64,000 bases of DNA from assembly GCF_900141635.1 (NCBI RefSeq), contig NZ_FSRH01000015.1, positions 20,937-84,936 of the forward strand, written 5' to 3'. The translations under genes and the position numbers were made by a program. Each line of letters starts with the position of its first letter. Positions within the stretch are counted from its first letter, which is position 1. This document shows positions 36,326 to 45,261 of the stretch, one piece after another. The notes under the pieces are model-generated. The model saw only the letters and a program-made list of their open reading frames with translations. It was not told the DNA's origin and did no database searches. This DNA comes from Peptoclostridium litorale DSM 5388 (lineage in GTDB: Bacteria > Bacillota > Clostridia > Peptostreptococcales > Peptostreptococcaceae).

Positions 36326-37687
36326 GTGGATAAGTTTATTGAAAAGTTTAAAAAAGGTACGCAGTATGTAAATATTGTGTCAGCCGTTACCGCAAATGAA
36401 TTAACCAATGTCAACGGGGTCAGCGATGAGTACCTGAGCAAAAAATGTGTTAAATTTATTCCGGCTAGCGGCGCTGCAACCAGGATGTTCAAAGATTTGT
36501 ATGAATACTTGCACGACAATACGCAAATGGATTCCATTGAGAGATTCTTTGACAATATTGAGCAGCTTGCGTTTTATGAGGATATAAAGGAATTCGTTGA
36601 TACTGGGGGAATGGACAAAAATCAGATGGATTGGCGGACTGAAATTATTGACATTATATTGAACGGTAAATTGAATTACGGGAATCTGCCTAAGGCCCTT
36701 ATAAAGATGCATTCATATGGGGATTTTTCAACGACCCCTATTGACGAGCATATTTATGAAGGAGAGCGCTATCTGAATAGAGACTGCGTGAATTTGCATT
36801 TCACCATATCAAAAGACCATGAGGAACTGTTCAGCAGATATGTCGACAAGGCATTGCAGGATAAGGGGCACGTCAATATTACATATTCTTTTCAAAAGAA
36901 GCAAACTGATACATTGGCAGTTGACATGGATAACAGTCCCTTCCTCCTTGAAGACGGAGACGCACTATACAGGGCGGGCGGACATGGTGCGCTGATAGAG
37001 AACCTGAATGATTTGGATGCAGACATTGTCTTCATTAAAAATATTGACAATGTCTGCCACAGGAGTTGTGTGGAAGACACCATTTATTCGAAAAGAAGGC
37101 TGGCATCTGTTGGACTTGAGGTGAAAAAACAAATTGACAGGCGTATTCTGGGCATATTGTCCGGTGATTATGACCTGAATGAAATAAATGTGTTTATGAA
37201 GGAGATATTGAATATAGTCTGCAAGGATGAACTGACAAAAGACAGGGCGCTGTCACTCCTCAACAGGCCTTTAAGGGTATGTGGAATGGTCGAGAACCAG
37301 GGAGATCCGGGCGGCGGGCCGTTTGTAGTCGACAACGAAGATTATTATGACCTGCAGATATGTGAAAAATCGGAAATTGATTTGAATGATGAAGTAAGCG
37401 CCGGGATTTTAGGTTCATCACAATTTTTTAATCCTGTCGATCTGGTGTGCTTTGTAAAAGACTACAGGGGCGAAAAGTTCAATCTGCCGGATTATTCCAA
37501 CGGGGAAAGGTACTTTATAAGTGAAAAGACATACAAGGGAAGGAAACTTAAGGCGCTCGAGCATCCGGGGCTTTGGAATGGCGCAATGCATAATTGGAAT
37601 ACCTTGTTTGTTGAAGTTCCCCTTTCCACATTCAATCCGGTCAAGACCGTGAATGATCTGCTCGGGGACGGACACAGGCGTACTTAG
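36326..37687 (+). CDS. DUF4301-family protein, copy 2, 453 aa
   Basis: It is very close to copy 1 (26673-28028) over the full length, with the same motifs FIPASGAATRMFKDL, AGGHGALIENLNDLDAD, FIKNIDNVCHR and GDPGGGPFVV. Differences cluster between about residues 60 and 115, while the presumed active-site blocks are unchanged, suggesting both copies are functional. It starts with GTG after GGGGATTAAC where copy 1 uses ATG. It lies alone between comM (divergent) and a convergent ATPase gene. Confidence 0.85.
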   Translation: MDKFIEKFKKGTQYVNIVSAVTANELTNVNGVSDEYLSKKCVKFIPASGAATRMFKDLYEYLHDNTQMDSIERFFDNIEQLAFYEDIKEFVDTGGMDKNQMDWRTEIIDIILNGKLNYGNLPKALIKMHSYGDFSTTPIDEHIYEGERYLNRDCVNLHFTISKDHEELFSRYVDKALQDKGHVNITYSFQKKQTDTLAVDMDNSPFLLEDGDALYRAGGHGALIENLNDLDADIVFIKNIDNVCHRSCVEDTIYSKRRLASVGLEVKKQIDRRILGILSGDYDLNEINVFMKEILNIVCKDELTKDRALSLLNRPLRVCGMVENQGDPGGGPFVVDNEDYYDLQICEKSEIDLNDEVSAGILGSSQFFNPVDLVCFVKDYRGEKFNLPDYSNGERYFISEKTYKGRKLKALEHPGLWNGAMHNWNTLFVEVPLSTFNPVKTVNDLLGDGHRRT

Positions 37688-37772
37688 TTTTTTAGGAGTT
37701 TTCAACAGGGTCGCGTATGACAAACGTGGGGATATTGAGAAAATGATGTTGCGGAGTCATTTTTGGCAAGTG

Positions 37773-37830
37773 AAAAAGAGGGTCGTGGCTGGCAAGTTGA
37801 GATAGTTGCTGGTCATTGCCCTCTTTTTTT
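37773..37830. terminator. Bidirectional terminator between DUF4301 copy 2 and the ATPase gene
   Basis: AAAAAGAGGG (37773-37782) pairs with CCCTCTTTTT (37819-37828); the 36-base interior can form an inner GGCAA/TTGCT pairing. The flanking genes converge. Confidence 0.65.
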
Positions 37831-37855
37831 GAGAACGAAAAAAACGGATTAGGGG

Positions 37856-39064
37856 TTAGGGATGCTCGAGCAGAAAATCCATTATATTGAGGACTTTGAT
37901 GCCGGAATAGTCATTAAAGACAGTTTTGTCCATGGTGAGAATAAATTTTGGATAATTATCGGAGATTGATTGAAGAGGTCGTAATTCACGTTCTCTTGTT
38001 TTTTCATCGATTATAGTAGCAGAAACCTGATAGTATATTTTTTCATTGGATTTTGTGGCCACGAAATCTATTTCCAAAGAGCCTACTTTTCCGATGGAGA
38101 CTTCATATCCGCGTCGAAGTAACTCCAGGTAGACAATGTTCTCAAGAACATGGCCGTAGTCTGTGTTGCGAAGCCCTGTCAGGCGGTTTCTAAGACCCAT
38201 ATCTACAATGTAGTATTTTTCAAGAGTCTTTAGGAACATCTTCCCTTTAAGGTCATACCTATTGGCTTTGTATATTATAAAGGCGTTCTCGAGCATTTTG
38301 AGATAGTTGTCAATGGTGTCGCTTGTTGTTTTCCGACCGCTGCTAGTCAGATAATCGCTGATTTTCTTGGTGGATACGATGCTTCCTACATTAGCCGCAA
38401 TGAAACGAAGAATGCTTTCGAGAAGTGTCGCATCCCGGATATTGTTGCGTTCTATTACATCTTTCATCAAAACCGTATTGTATATACCCTCTAAAAATGG
38501 ACCTATTGTTTCAGGATGATCGAGAAGTTCGACAACAGTGGGGAGTCCGCCAAACTCCAGATATTTATTGAATTTCTCTTGAAGTTTGTCTTGTCCGTCA
38601 GACTCAGTAAAGTCAATATATTCTTTAAATGATAAAGGCTGCATTTTGATTTCAACATATCGACCTGATAGCAGAGTGGATAGTTCTGATGATAACAAAT
38701 AGGCATTGGATCCTGTGATATAAATATCCGCATTGGCGTCAACAAGAAAGGAATTTATGACCTTTTCCCAAGACTCTACTTGCTGTACTTCATCGAGCAG
38801 AATATAGTGCTTATCGATGTCGCTAACCAATTTACCTTTGATATATGCATGTAGTTCTTTGTAATTTGAAATCTCATCAAACTCAAATGATTCAAAGTTC
38901 ATCCGGATGATGTGGTTTTTTGATACTCCACTTTCAAGCAAATGCTTTTCAAATAAGGATAGAAGCGTCGATTTTCCACAGCGTCTAATGCCTGTAATAA
39001 CTTTGATTAAAGGCTTATCTCTAAAGTTTATGAGTTGCGTTAAATATAAATCGCGGTTTTTCAT
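37856..39064 (-). CDS. AAA_14/DUF4143 ATPase, 402 aa
   Basis: The N-terminal AAA domain has Walker A GIRRCGKSTLLS (about residues 21-32), Walker B HYILLDEVQQVESWE (about 92) and the arginine/sensor region ITGSNAYLLSSELSTLLSGR (about 115-134, conserved in this family). The C-terminal DUF4143 domain (about 200-400) contains a nuclease-like GKVGSLEIDFVATKSNEKIYYQV stretch (about 333). Such proteins are widespread, often strain-variable, and of unknown role; some act in pairs with toxins. The start ATG follows AAGAGGTGAT. Confidence 0.9.
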   Translation of the reverse strand: MKNRDLYLTQLINFRDKPLIKVITGIRRCGKSTLLSLFEKHLLESGVSKNHIIRMNFESFEFDEISNYKELHAYIKGKLVSDIDKHYILLDEVQQVESWEKVINSFLVDANADIYITGSNAYLLSSELSTLLSGRYVEIKMQPLSFKEYIDFTESDGQDKLQEKFNKYLEFGGLPTVVELLDHPETIGPFLEGIYNTVLMKDVIERNNIRDATLLESILRFIAANVGSIVSTKKISDYLTSSGRKTTSDTIDNYLKMLENAFIIYKANRYDLKGKMFLKTLEKYYIVDMGLRNRLTGLRNTDYGHVLENIVYLELLRRGYEVSIGKVGSLEIDFVATKSNEKIYYQVSATIIDEKTRERELRPLQSISDNYPKFILTMDKTVFNDYSGIKVLNIMDFLLEHP

Positions 39065-39084
39065 GAAATCACCTCTTTGTAAAA

Positions 39085-39113
39085 ATTATACTCGGAAAAA
39101 TAAGCGTCATCAA
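39085..39113 (-). promoter_or_regulatory. Promoter of the DUF4143 ATPase gene (minus strand)
   Basis: On the minus strand TTGATG (39113-39108) and TATAAT (39090-39085) are 17 bases apart, 21 bases from the start codon. Confidence 0.7.
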
Positions 39114-39130
39114 TATTTTTTTCGAGTATA
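39087..39130. promoter_or_regulatory. Candidate operator: TATACTCG/CGAGTATA inverted repeat
   Basis: TATACTCG (39087-39094) overlaps the -10 box and its inverse CGAGTATA (39123-39130) lies upstream of the -35 box. A near-match CGAGTGTA follows at 39162-39169. The arrangement would suit a dimeric or looping repressor, possibly the gene's own product. Confidence 0.4.
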
Positions 39131-39232
39131 GTCGAAAAAATAAATTTATAAAATGAAAAATCGAGTGTAAACCTAATTGTAGATACCTTTTAAAATCCGT
39201 ATGGCCCAGCTTCAAAAATCAGGCGCATTGTA

Positions 39233-39241
39233 TGCTATAAT
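39233..39241 (+). promoter_or_regulatory. Extended -10 promoter for vanZ-like and galE genes
   Basis: TGCTATAAT is an extended -10 element, 79 bases before the vanZ-like ATG. No good -35 box is seen. Confidence 0.5.
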
Positions 39242-39319
39242 GGGTTTAAACAAATTGTAGTATGCTACATGAGGTGGAAACGTATTGAAAAACAGAGGGC
39301 CAAAGGGGATTTGTATTAA

Positions 39320-39826
39320 ATGGTGAGAATAAAAAGAAAATCAGCGGCAATGGCCGCATGGGGGATTGTTATTGCTTGGATGGCGTTCATATTCACCCTG
39401 TCTTCACAGCCGGCGCAGCAGTCGGACGAACTCAGCAAGGGGGTGACCGAGGTGGTGGCGCAGGCCGTGGAGAAGGTCGCGCCCGGCGCAGAGCTAGAGG
39501 TAAGCAACCATATTATAAGGAAGAACGCCCATTTCTTTTCTTATATGTTTCTTGGGATTTTGTCGGCTTACGCATTTAGAAAAAGTGGTATGAATGTAAT
39601 AGGGGCGTCGGCTTTTGCGGTTCTGCTGTGCGTGGCATATGCCGGATCTGACGAGCTTCACCAGATGTTTGTGGCCGGAAGGGGGCCGGGGCTTAGGGAT
39701 GTGCTAATAGACAGCGCCGGGGCGGGCGCTGGGATTTTGATGTCAATGGCCGTATTTGCACTTGCAGGCCGCAGGGGGAGAAGGCGCATAGGCGCCGAAA
39801 TGGTTGGTTTTTTCAAGAAAGGCTGA
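39320..39826 (+). CDS. VanZ-like membrane protein, copy 2, 168 aa
   Basis: It shares with the 28572 gene the order WMAFIFTLSSQPA (about 15-27), HIIRKNAHFFSYMFLGIL (about 63-80) and DELHQMFVAGRGPGLRDVLIDS (about 111-132, quoted in part), the usual VanZ-family landmarks, with about four membrane segments. Similarity to copy 1 is moderate, so they are older paralogues. AAAGGGGAT lies 9-10 bases upstream of the ATG. It is 57 bases upstream of galE and may be co-transcribed. The function is unknown. Confidence 0.83.
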   Translation: MVRIKRKSAAMAAWGIVIAWMAFIFTLSSQPAQQSDELSKGVTEVVAQAVEKVAPGAELEVSNHIIRKNAHFFSYMFLGILSAYAFRKSGMNVIGASAFAVLLCVAYAGSDELHQMFVAGRGPGLRDVLIDSAGAGAGILMSMAVFALAGRRGRRRIGAEMVGFFKKG

Positions 39827-39883
39827 TTGCAAAAATGATGCCAGTAGTCTAATTATGTGATGTGAGACGTTTGGAGGGGGAAT

Positions 39884-40897
39884 ATGAGGATACTTGTCAC
39901 GGGGGGAGCGGGATACATAGGGAGCCACACCTGCGTAGAGCTTTTAAGCGCGGGACACGATGTAGTAATCGTCGACAATTTTTCAAACAGCAAGAAGGAG
40001 GCCCTTGAAAGGATAAGGGAAATTTCAGGAAGTGACTTTTCCTTTTACAGGGCTGACATAAGGGACAGGGAGGCCCTAAGAAATGTTTTCGCAGGGGAGA
40101 AAATGGATGCGGTCGTCCACTTCGCGGGGCTGAAGGCGGTAGGGGAGTCCGTGAGGGAGCCCCTTATGTACTATGAAAACAACATAGGCGGGACTGTGGC
40201 GCTTTGCGAGGTCATGAATGAGTTTGGGGTAAAGAGCATTGTGTTTAGCTCTTCGGCAACAGTGTACGGGGACTCTAAGGTCATGCCTCTTTGCGAGGAC
40301 TTCCCGACGAGCGCGTCGAATCCATACGGAAGGAGCAAGCTTGTAATAGAGGAGATTTTAAGGGACGTATACGCTTCGGACGGCGAATGGTCCATAGCTC
40401 TTCTTCGCTACTTCAACCCCATAGGGGCGCACGAAAGCGGACGCATGGGCGAGGACCCAAGCGGAATACCAAGCAACCTCATGCCCTACATAACCCAGGT
40501 GGCTGTAGGCAAGCTCGAGAAGCTTTTAGTGTTTGGAGACGACTATCCGACTCCGGACGGGACAGGAGTGAGGGACTATATACACGTTGTAGACCTTGCC
40601 AGGGGCCACGTGAGGGCGCTCGATAGGATAGCGGGAGAGTGCGGAGTCGGAACGTACAACCTCGGCACGGGGAAAGGGTGCAGTGTTTTGGAGCTTGTAA
40701 GGGCTTTTGAGAGCGAGACGGGCGTGGACATACCGTATGAGATAGCTGGAAGAAGGCCGGGTGACGTGGCAATATGCTACGCTGACGTTTCAAAGGCGGA
40801 AAGGGAGCTTGGTTGGAAGGCCGAGCATGACATAATGAAGATGTGCAGGGATTCTTGGAACTGGCAGAGGAACAATCCTAAAGGTTACGGAGAATGA
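39884..40897 (+). CDS. galE: UDP-glucose 4-epimerase, 337 aa
   Basis: It interconverts UDP-glucose and UDP-galactose for surface glycans. VTGGAGYIGSHTCVELL (residues 5-21), VHFAGLKAVGES (about 77), SSSATVYGDS (about 122) and catalytic NPYGRSKLVIEE (about 146) are standard GalE motifs, as is RYFNPIGAHESGRMGEDP (about 175). AGGGGGAAT precedes the ATG. No other Leloir gene is adjacent, so its role is probably in polysaccharide precursor supply. Confidence 0.95.
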   Translation: MRILVTGGAGYIGSHTCVELLSAGHDVVIVDNFSNSKKEALERIREISGSDFSFYRADIRDREALRNVFAGEKMDAVVHFAGLKAVGESVREPLMYYENNIGGTVALCEVMNEFGVKSIVFSSSATVYGDSKVMPLCEDFPTSASNPYGRSKLVIEEILRDVYASDGEWSIALLRYFNPIGAHESGRMGEDPSGIPSNLMPYITQVAVGKLEKLLVFGDDYPTPDGTGVRDYIHVVDLARGHVRALDRIAGECGVGTYNLGTGKGCSVLELVRAFESETGVDIPYEIAGRRPGDVAICYADVSKAERELGWKAEHDIMKMCRDSWNWQRNNPKGYGE

Positions 40898-41013
40898 TGG
40901 ACATGGCGCTTGGCGGCTTTTTGGGCCTCATCGCCGCCGAAACGAGGTTTTTGTGATTATGGCCATTGCCGGGGTAAGCAGAGGCATAGAGATTTTTTAC
41001 CCTATGGGGATAA

Positions 41014-41061
41014 AAGGAAAGCATCAGCAAGATATCATTTTGCTGATGCTTTCCTTTTATT
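41014..41061. terminator. Bidirectional terminator between galE and the papain-like protease
   Basis: GGAAAGCATCAGCA (41016-41029) pairs perfectly with TGCTGATGCTTTCC (41041-41054), followed by TTTTATTTG. The flanking genes are convergent. Confidence 0.88.
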
Positions 41062-41089
41062 TGTAAGGCTGTGTTTACTGATTGTATTT

Positions 41090-42919
41090 CTAGTAGTCCG
41101 ACACGGTGAACTCCATGCTCACTGGTTCTTTAAGCTGATTTCCGCCGGCTGAATAAACGTCTCCTCCAACACGGATTTCATATGATGCTCCGGCTGCATA
41201 TCCGCCGGGCGGGTGGACTATTAGGGCGCTTTTGCCGCCGTCTGAAAGCTCAATGGCAACGCCCTGATCGAGCCCCGTATTCTTTTCAAAAACCCTTATA
41301 TTTATAAGGCTATCCAGACCTATCTCGTCGCTGAAGCTTACAGTCCAGTCCTTCAGCCTGTCCACGCCAGACGCCGGTTCCAGTACCTTTATGCTCTGGG
41401 AAGGCCTGCTGGACTCTTCATCACCGGCAGGCATTTTGGCATAGTCGGCATACACCTTGAGGCAGACGCTAGAGCCATAGCGCTTTTTGGCCAAATCGTA
41501 CCAGCGGTATCCGTTGGCGCTGGTGTAGCTCTCACCATGGTTTGAAGATGCTGCGTTCAAATAGCCGGGCAGATTCTCCTCTATAGCTATTGGGCATTCG
41601 TCGCCCGGAGTCGATATCTTGACGGCTATTGCAAACCGCTTGCCTGCCTTCACATACACCGGATACTCGATGTCCACAGTGTGGTAGCCGGGCATCTCGA
41701 GAAAGCCCTCGCCGACCTTGTTCATTTTACTTAGGTCATCCTCGCCCGAGTAGTCCGATACGGCGTATATCTCATACTCTGAGTTCATGCCCATAGTGTA
41801 AAAACCCGCCGCCATGACCTGCTGGTCTTCGTGGGAGTCGAACACATTTGCGAACCAGTTGCCGTACAGCCCGTATCCAAGTGTCCTTGTGGCCCCGTAC
41901 TCGTCATGCTGGTATATGGAGTCGTAGTTGCCGGGGCCTTCTACTGACGAGTATACAGCGTTGTCCCTTGCTATAGTGGCGTCGTGGTACGACACGTAGA
42001 AGTAGCCCCCATCTCCCCAGTTATCGCCCCAGCTGTTTCTGCATATATACGCCCCGTCGCCGACCGGGCTTGTTTTGAAGTTGTCACTTGGGAAGCTGTC
42101 GTCCCAGCCCACTATGTTGACCTCGTGGTCCTCGGTCTCTCCATCATCGGGGCAGTAAAATGAGCTTGTGATTTCGTTGTAGTACGCCCTCCCCCTTTTG
42201 GAGCTTGCGCCAAGCACCCCGGTGCTCACGGCGCCATATTCCATAACCATCCTCTTTATCAGGTCAATCTCCCCGTCGGGTATGAAGTATACCGACTGGA
42301 CGTGCTTTTTCTCGCCTATGCCATATGAAGACGAGGCAAGTCTCGAATCCGTGTAGGGGTCTTCGTCCTCGTGCACGGGGCCTTCCCACCTGAGGTAGTA
42401 TGCCGCTGCCATCCCTGCGTTTCCGCCGTCGTTTCTGTCCCATTCAAAACCGTGGCTGTTTACAAGGTTGTTCTCCGAAAAGTCGTTTTCCTCGTAAGGC
42501 ATGAGCGCGGACTCCAGGGCCGCGGTGTTCCCGAACGCCCAGCAGGCGCTGAGGCTCCCCTGGTCCTTTACCTTGGGAAGCCGGCCCTGGTCCCTAAGGT
42601 CGAAATATTCTGGAAGCTCCACTGCGGACTCAAGCCCATTGTAGCTTCCAAAGACCTTCACTGGAGATGGGACCCTCGTGTTTGAGGCGCTTGTGCCAGA
42701 GGGGGAGGAGAAGCTGTTTTCCTGGGCCCTTTCAATGTAGTCTTCGAATTCGGGGCTCAGCGGAGCAACCCGCATGAGGTCATATTCATAATATTCGTCG
42801 GCAAAGCCCGCTATGGGGGAGGCGGCGGTCAAAAATACTAAAACAGCGCACAGCATTTTCAGCCGGCCTGCAGTGAAAACCCGGGGATTGGGCCCGCCTG
42901 GACATTTATTGCTTTCCAT
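41090..42919 (-). CDS. Secreted papain-family (C1) cysteine protease with lectin-like and Ig-like domains, 609 aa
   Basis: A signal peptide (hydrophobic MLCAVLVFLTAASP, about residues 22-35) is followed by a propeptide and a C1 peptidase core. Catalytic elements are KDQGS (oxyanion Gln), the cysteine in ACWAF (about 128), the histidine in DHEVNIVGWDD (about 264) and CRNSWGDNWGDGGYF (about 289). A lectin-like domain (about 330-480) follows, and a C-terminal bacterial Ig-like domain (about 495-609). The layout recalls Clostridioides difficile Cwp84/Cwp13, which process S-layer protein, but SLH or CWB2 anchors are absent. ATG 42919 is chosen over GTG 42931 because AAAGGTG then lies at correct spacing. 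A role in processing the SLH proteins of this window is only a guess. Confidence 0.9.
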   Translation of the reverse strand: MESNKCPGGPNPRVFTAGRLKMLCAVLVFLTAASPIAGFADEYYEYDLMRVAPLSPEFEDYIERAQENSFSSPSGTSASNTRVPSPVKVFGSYNGLESAVELPEYFDLRDQGRLPKVKDQGSLSACWAFGNTAALESALMPYEENDFSENNLVNSHGFEWDRNDGGNAGMAAAYYLRWEGPVHEDEDPYTDSRLASSSYGIGEKKHVQSVYFIPDGEIDLIKRMVMEYGAVSTGVLGASSKRGRAYYNEITSSFYCPDDGETEDHEVNIVGWDDSFPSDNFKTSPVGDGAYICRNSWGDNWGDGGYFYVSYHDATIARDNAVYSSVEGPGNYDSIYQHDEYGATRTLGYGLYGNWFANVFDSHEDQQVMAAGFYTMGMNSEYEIYAVSDYSGEDDLSKMNKVGEGFLEMPGYHTVDIEYPVYVKAGKRFAIAVKISTPGDECPIAIEENLPGYLNAASSNHGESYTSANGYRWYDLAKKRYGSSVCLKVYADYAKMPAGDEESSRPSQSIKVLEPASGVDRLKDWTVSFSDEIGLDSLINIRVFEKNTGLDQGVAIELSDGGKSALIVHPPGGYAAGASYEIRVGGDVYSAGGNQLKEPVSMEFTVSDY

Positions 42920-43259
42920 TAAACACCACACCTTTTTACAATTTACGCTCTTTTTCTACAAAATGCGTCTTTTGAAAAATTATACTATATAATATTGGAT
43001 GCGTGGCATTTAAGTTGCTAAAACCCGACATTATTTGCATGTCCGAAAATGAATATCCATGAGCAGGCGCCCAGTGAAATTTTGTGGGAAAAATTGCCTG
43101 ACGGGGGTATAAATTTCAAAATAGAACATATATGGCATTTTCAGGCAGTGTTTGGAAATTTATTTTTTAAAACGAACTTTTGGGGCAACTGCCGATTTGA
43201 TATAATAAAACAAAGAGGCCTTTAGCAAAAAATGTAGAAAAGAGGGCCGGGAGGTGCGT
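42920..43259. other. Intergenic region before the c-di-GMP exopolysaccharide operon
   Basis: This region is about 340 bases long. It holds a hairpin (CAGGC 43064-43068 with GCCTG 43096-43100, inner CCCA/TGGG) and, further down, the operon promoter. TATAAT-like sequence near 42972-42992 may serve the protease on the minus strand. No known riboswitch consensus is recognised. Confidence 0.5.
43198..43206 (+). promoter_or_regulatory. Extended -10 promoter of the exopolysaccharide synthase operon
   Basis: TGATATAAT is an extended -10 element, 54 bases upstream of the first ATG. The -35 region (TTTTGG at 43178) is weak, hinting at activator dependence. Confidence 0.55.
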
Positions 43260-44387
43260 ATGAAGAGGTTTTGGGCCTTTATGGCTTTGTTTTTTGCGGC
43301 AGCTCTTACGTCGGCATGCAATACGGGACTTGACGTTTCTGAAATAGACATCCCGGATGGATACATAAAGGACAGAAGCAGCGGAATGTATGCGGAGAGA
43401 GAGAGGCTGTGCATGGAGTTCGTTGAAAACAGGCTCACATCTAATACAGGAGGAATACACACAAACTACATTGACTCTCCGGGCGGGGGGGACGTGGCGA
43501 CCGGCCACGAGATGCTCTGCGAATCGGAGGGCCTAATAATGATATACTATGCAAACAGGGCAGACAAGGAGATGTTCGACAGGCATTACGCCTTCGTGGC
43601 AAACAGGCTTTTAATGTCTTCTGGGACGCTGAGGTGGAGGGTCGACGGAGACGGAAGACCGCTTGAGAACACATCCGCCAGCATAGACGACCTAAGGGTG
43701 GTAAGGGCAATGCTCTACGCATACGACATGTGGGGGGACGAAAAGTACATGCTCGCCGCAGACAAGATAGGAACGGGCATTTTGAAGAATACAACATATA
43801 AGGGCTCCCTTGTGAACCACTACGACGAGGACTCGAATTACAGGGGACATGAAATAGACCTTTCATACATAGACCTGCTCACAATGAGCATCATGGAGGG
43901 CTTCGGGGACAAGGGATGGAAGGCGGCAGCTGGAAAGGGCATTGAGATAATAGACGGGGGCTACCTGGGCGATGATTTCCCGTTTTACAGGAAAGCATAC
44001 GACTTGAAAGAGGAATCATACGATGAAAACGAGAGCGTAAACATGATAGATTCGCTGCTTGTGGTGCTTCACCTTGGCGAGCTGGGGATGCAAAGGGAAA
44101 TAAGCCTTGACTGGCTCAAAAACACTCTGGAGGATGGCCCGGTGTACTCTAGATACAAAACTGACGGGACAGCTGAGCCTGGCAGCTACGAGTCAACAGC
44201 GGTATACGCCATAATTGCGAGAATAGCCAAAAATGCGGGGGACTATGGCCTTCACAGAATGGCCGTGGAGAGGATGATATCTCTCCAGGTGAAATACGAG
44301 GGCAGCAGGATATACGGGGCATTTGGCGACGAGAGTACTCTTGAGGTGTTTTCTTTTGACAACCTTCAGGCTCTGCTTGGATTTTAG
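43260..44387 (+). CDS. GH8-like glycoside hydrolase, probable lipoprotein, 375 aa
   Basis: The N-terminus has a hydrophobic signal ending LTSACNTG, a lipobox-like site with Cys near residue 20. The core fits glycoside hydrolase family 8 (BcsZ/PssZ-like): CESEGLIMIYYANRADKEMFDR (about 83-104, quoted in parts: SEG carries the probable acid Glu), LRWRVDGDG, and TSASIDDLRVVRAMLYAYDMWGD (about 137) with the probable catalytic Asp. Such enzymes trim the polymer made by a synthase operon. ATG 43260 follows GGGAGG; the GTG at 43254 overlaps this site. It is the first gene of the operon. Confidence 0.82.
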   Translation: MKRFWAFMALFFAAALTSACNTGLDVSEIDIPDGYIKDRSSGMYAERERLCMEFVENRLTSNTGGIHTNYIDSPGGGDVATGHEMLCESEGLIMIYYANRADKEMFDRHYAFVANRLLMSSGTLRWRVDGDGRPLENTSASIDDLRVVRAMLYAYDMWGDEKYMLAADKIGTGILKNTTYKGSLVNHYDEDSNYRGHEIDLSYIDLLTMSIMEGFGDKGWKAAAGKGIEIIDGGYLGDDFPFYRKAYDLKEESYDENESVNMIDSLLVVLHLGELGMQREISLDWLKNTLEDGPVYSRYKTDGTAEPGSYESTAVYAIIARIAKNAGDYGLHRMAVERMISLQVKYEGSRIYGAFGDESTLEVFSFDNLQALLGF

Positions 44388-44415
44388 ACATTAATACGGT
44401 GAAATGAGGTAATTT

Positions 44416-45261
44416 ATGAACAAATACAGAAGGAATCTGGACGTATATTTTTTGCTCCTTATAATGGAGATTTTCATGGTGATTTCATTTGTCATATTTG
44501 AAATAGGGGACAAGGGCTTCAGCCACTATTTTTTCATGCTGGTCATGTTTTTTCTCATAGTGATATCATATTTCAACGGGATAATACCGGGGCTAATAGC
44601 AAGCGCCATAACAGTGTTCGGGTACGGAAGCTACGCACTTTATGCGGATGTAGTATCCAATGTCGACGCCAAGCTTGATACATACGTCATGCTCGTGGCC
44701 TTTCCGCTTGGAGCGTTCATGGCCGGAAGGTTTTCCGAAAACATGAGCCACATACAGGAGAGGAACAAGAACCTCGAGGCGCAGCTTAAAAACTTCGTGA
44801 CAATAGACAAGGTGACGGGGCTTGACAACACAAAGAGCTTCTATACGGATTTGGACAAGGAGATGAGCAGAGCCAGAAGGCACAAGGGCGAACTTTCTGT
44901 AATGGTGATACAAATGCAGTACTACAGCGAGCTCGTATCGCTCATAGGGATTGAAAAGGTAAATGGAATATTAAAGGAGATAGGCGACTCGGTCAAAAGG
45001 TCAGTCAGAAACGAAGACGGGGCGTACAAGCTTTCAAACGACATGTTCGGCATAGTTATGCCGAACACGGGGGTCGAGGGAGCCAAGGTGGTAATGGACA
45101 GGATGAGGAAGGAGTTTAGGGAAATAGCCCTTAAAAACTCATCGAAAGATGAAAAGTACAACATAGATGTAAAAATAGGAATGCTTCCGTACACGGGCTT
45201 TATAGAGAGTCCCTTTGAGTTCAAGGAGCTTGTAGAAAGGGAGCTGGAGTTCGATGTATAA
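44416..45261 (+). CDS. Membrane c-di-GMP receptor: four TM segments plus degenerate GGDEF with intact I-site, 281 aa
   Basis: About four hydrophobic segments (residues 10-105) lead through a short coiled coil (HIQERNKNLEAQLKN) to a GGDEF-type domain (about 130-281). The active-site motif GGDEF is replaced by SNDMF, so cyclase activity is not expected. The inhibitory-site motif RxxD is retained as RNED and is placed exactly five residues before SNDMF, the canonical I-site spacing. PelD of Pseudomonas and PssE of Listeria work this way: a dead GGDEF domain binds c-di-GMP and switches on a synthase. Here a GAF domain is lacking. The gene overlaps the next by 8 bases. The receptor function is a strong inference. 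Confidence 0.85.
   Translation: MNKYRRNLDVYFLLLIMEIFMVISFVIFEIGDKGFSHYFFMLVMFFLIVISYFNGIIPGLIASAITVFGYGSYALYADVVSNVDAKLDTYVMLVAFPLGAFMAGRFSENMSHIQERNKNLEAQLKNFVTIDKVTGLDNTKSFYTDLDKEMSRARRHKGELSVMVIQMQYYSELVSLIGIEKVNGILKEIGDSVKRSVRNEDGAYKLSNDMFGIVMPNTGVEGAKVVMDRMRKEFREIALKNSSKDEKYNIDVKIGMLPYTGFIESPFEFKELVERELEFDV

Noticed and set aside
43060..43100. Hairpin upstream of the exopolysaccharide operon as a c-di-GMP riboswitch
   Set aside because: It would fit the biology, but the conserved GEMM core and tetraloop receptor are not present, and the hairpin lies upstream of the likely promoter.
44416..45261. Active diguanylate cyclase
   Set aside because: The catalytic GGDEF motif is replaced by SNDMF, which removes the essential glycines and the acidic pair; receptor function fits better.
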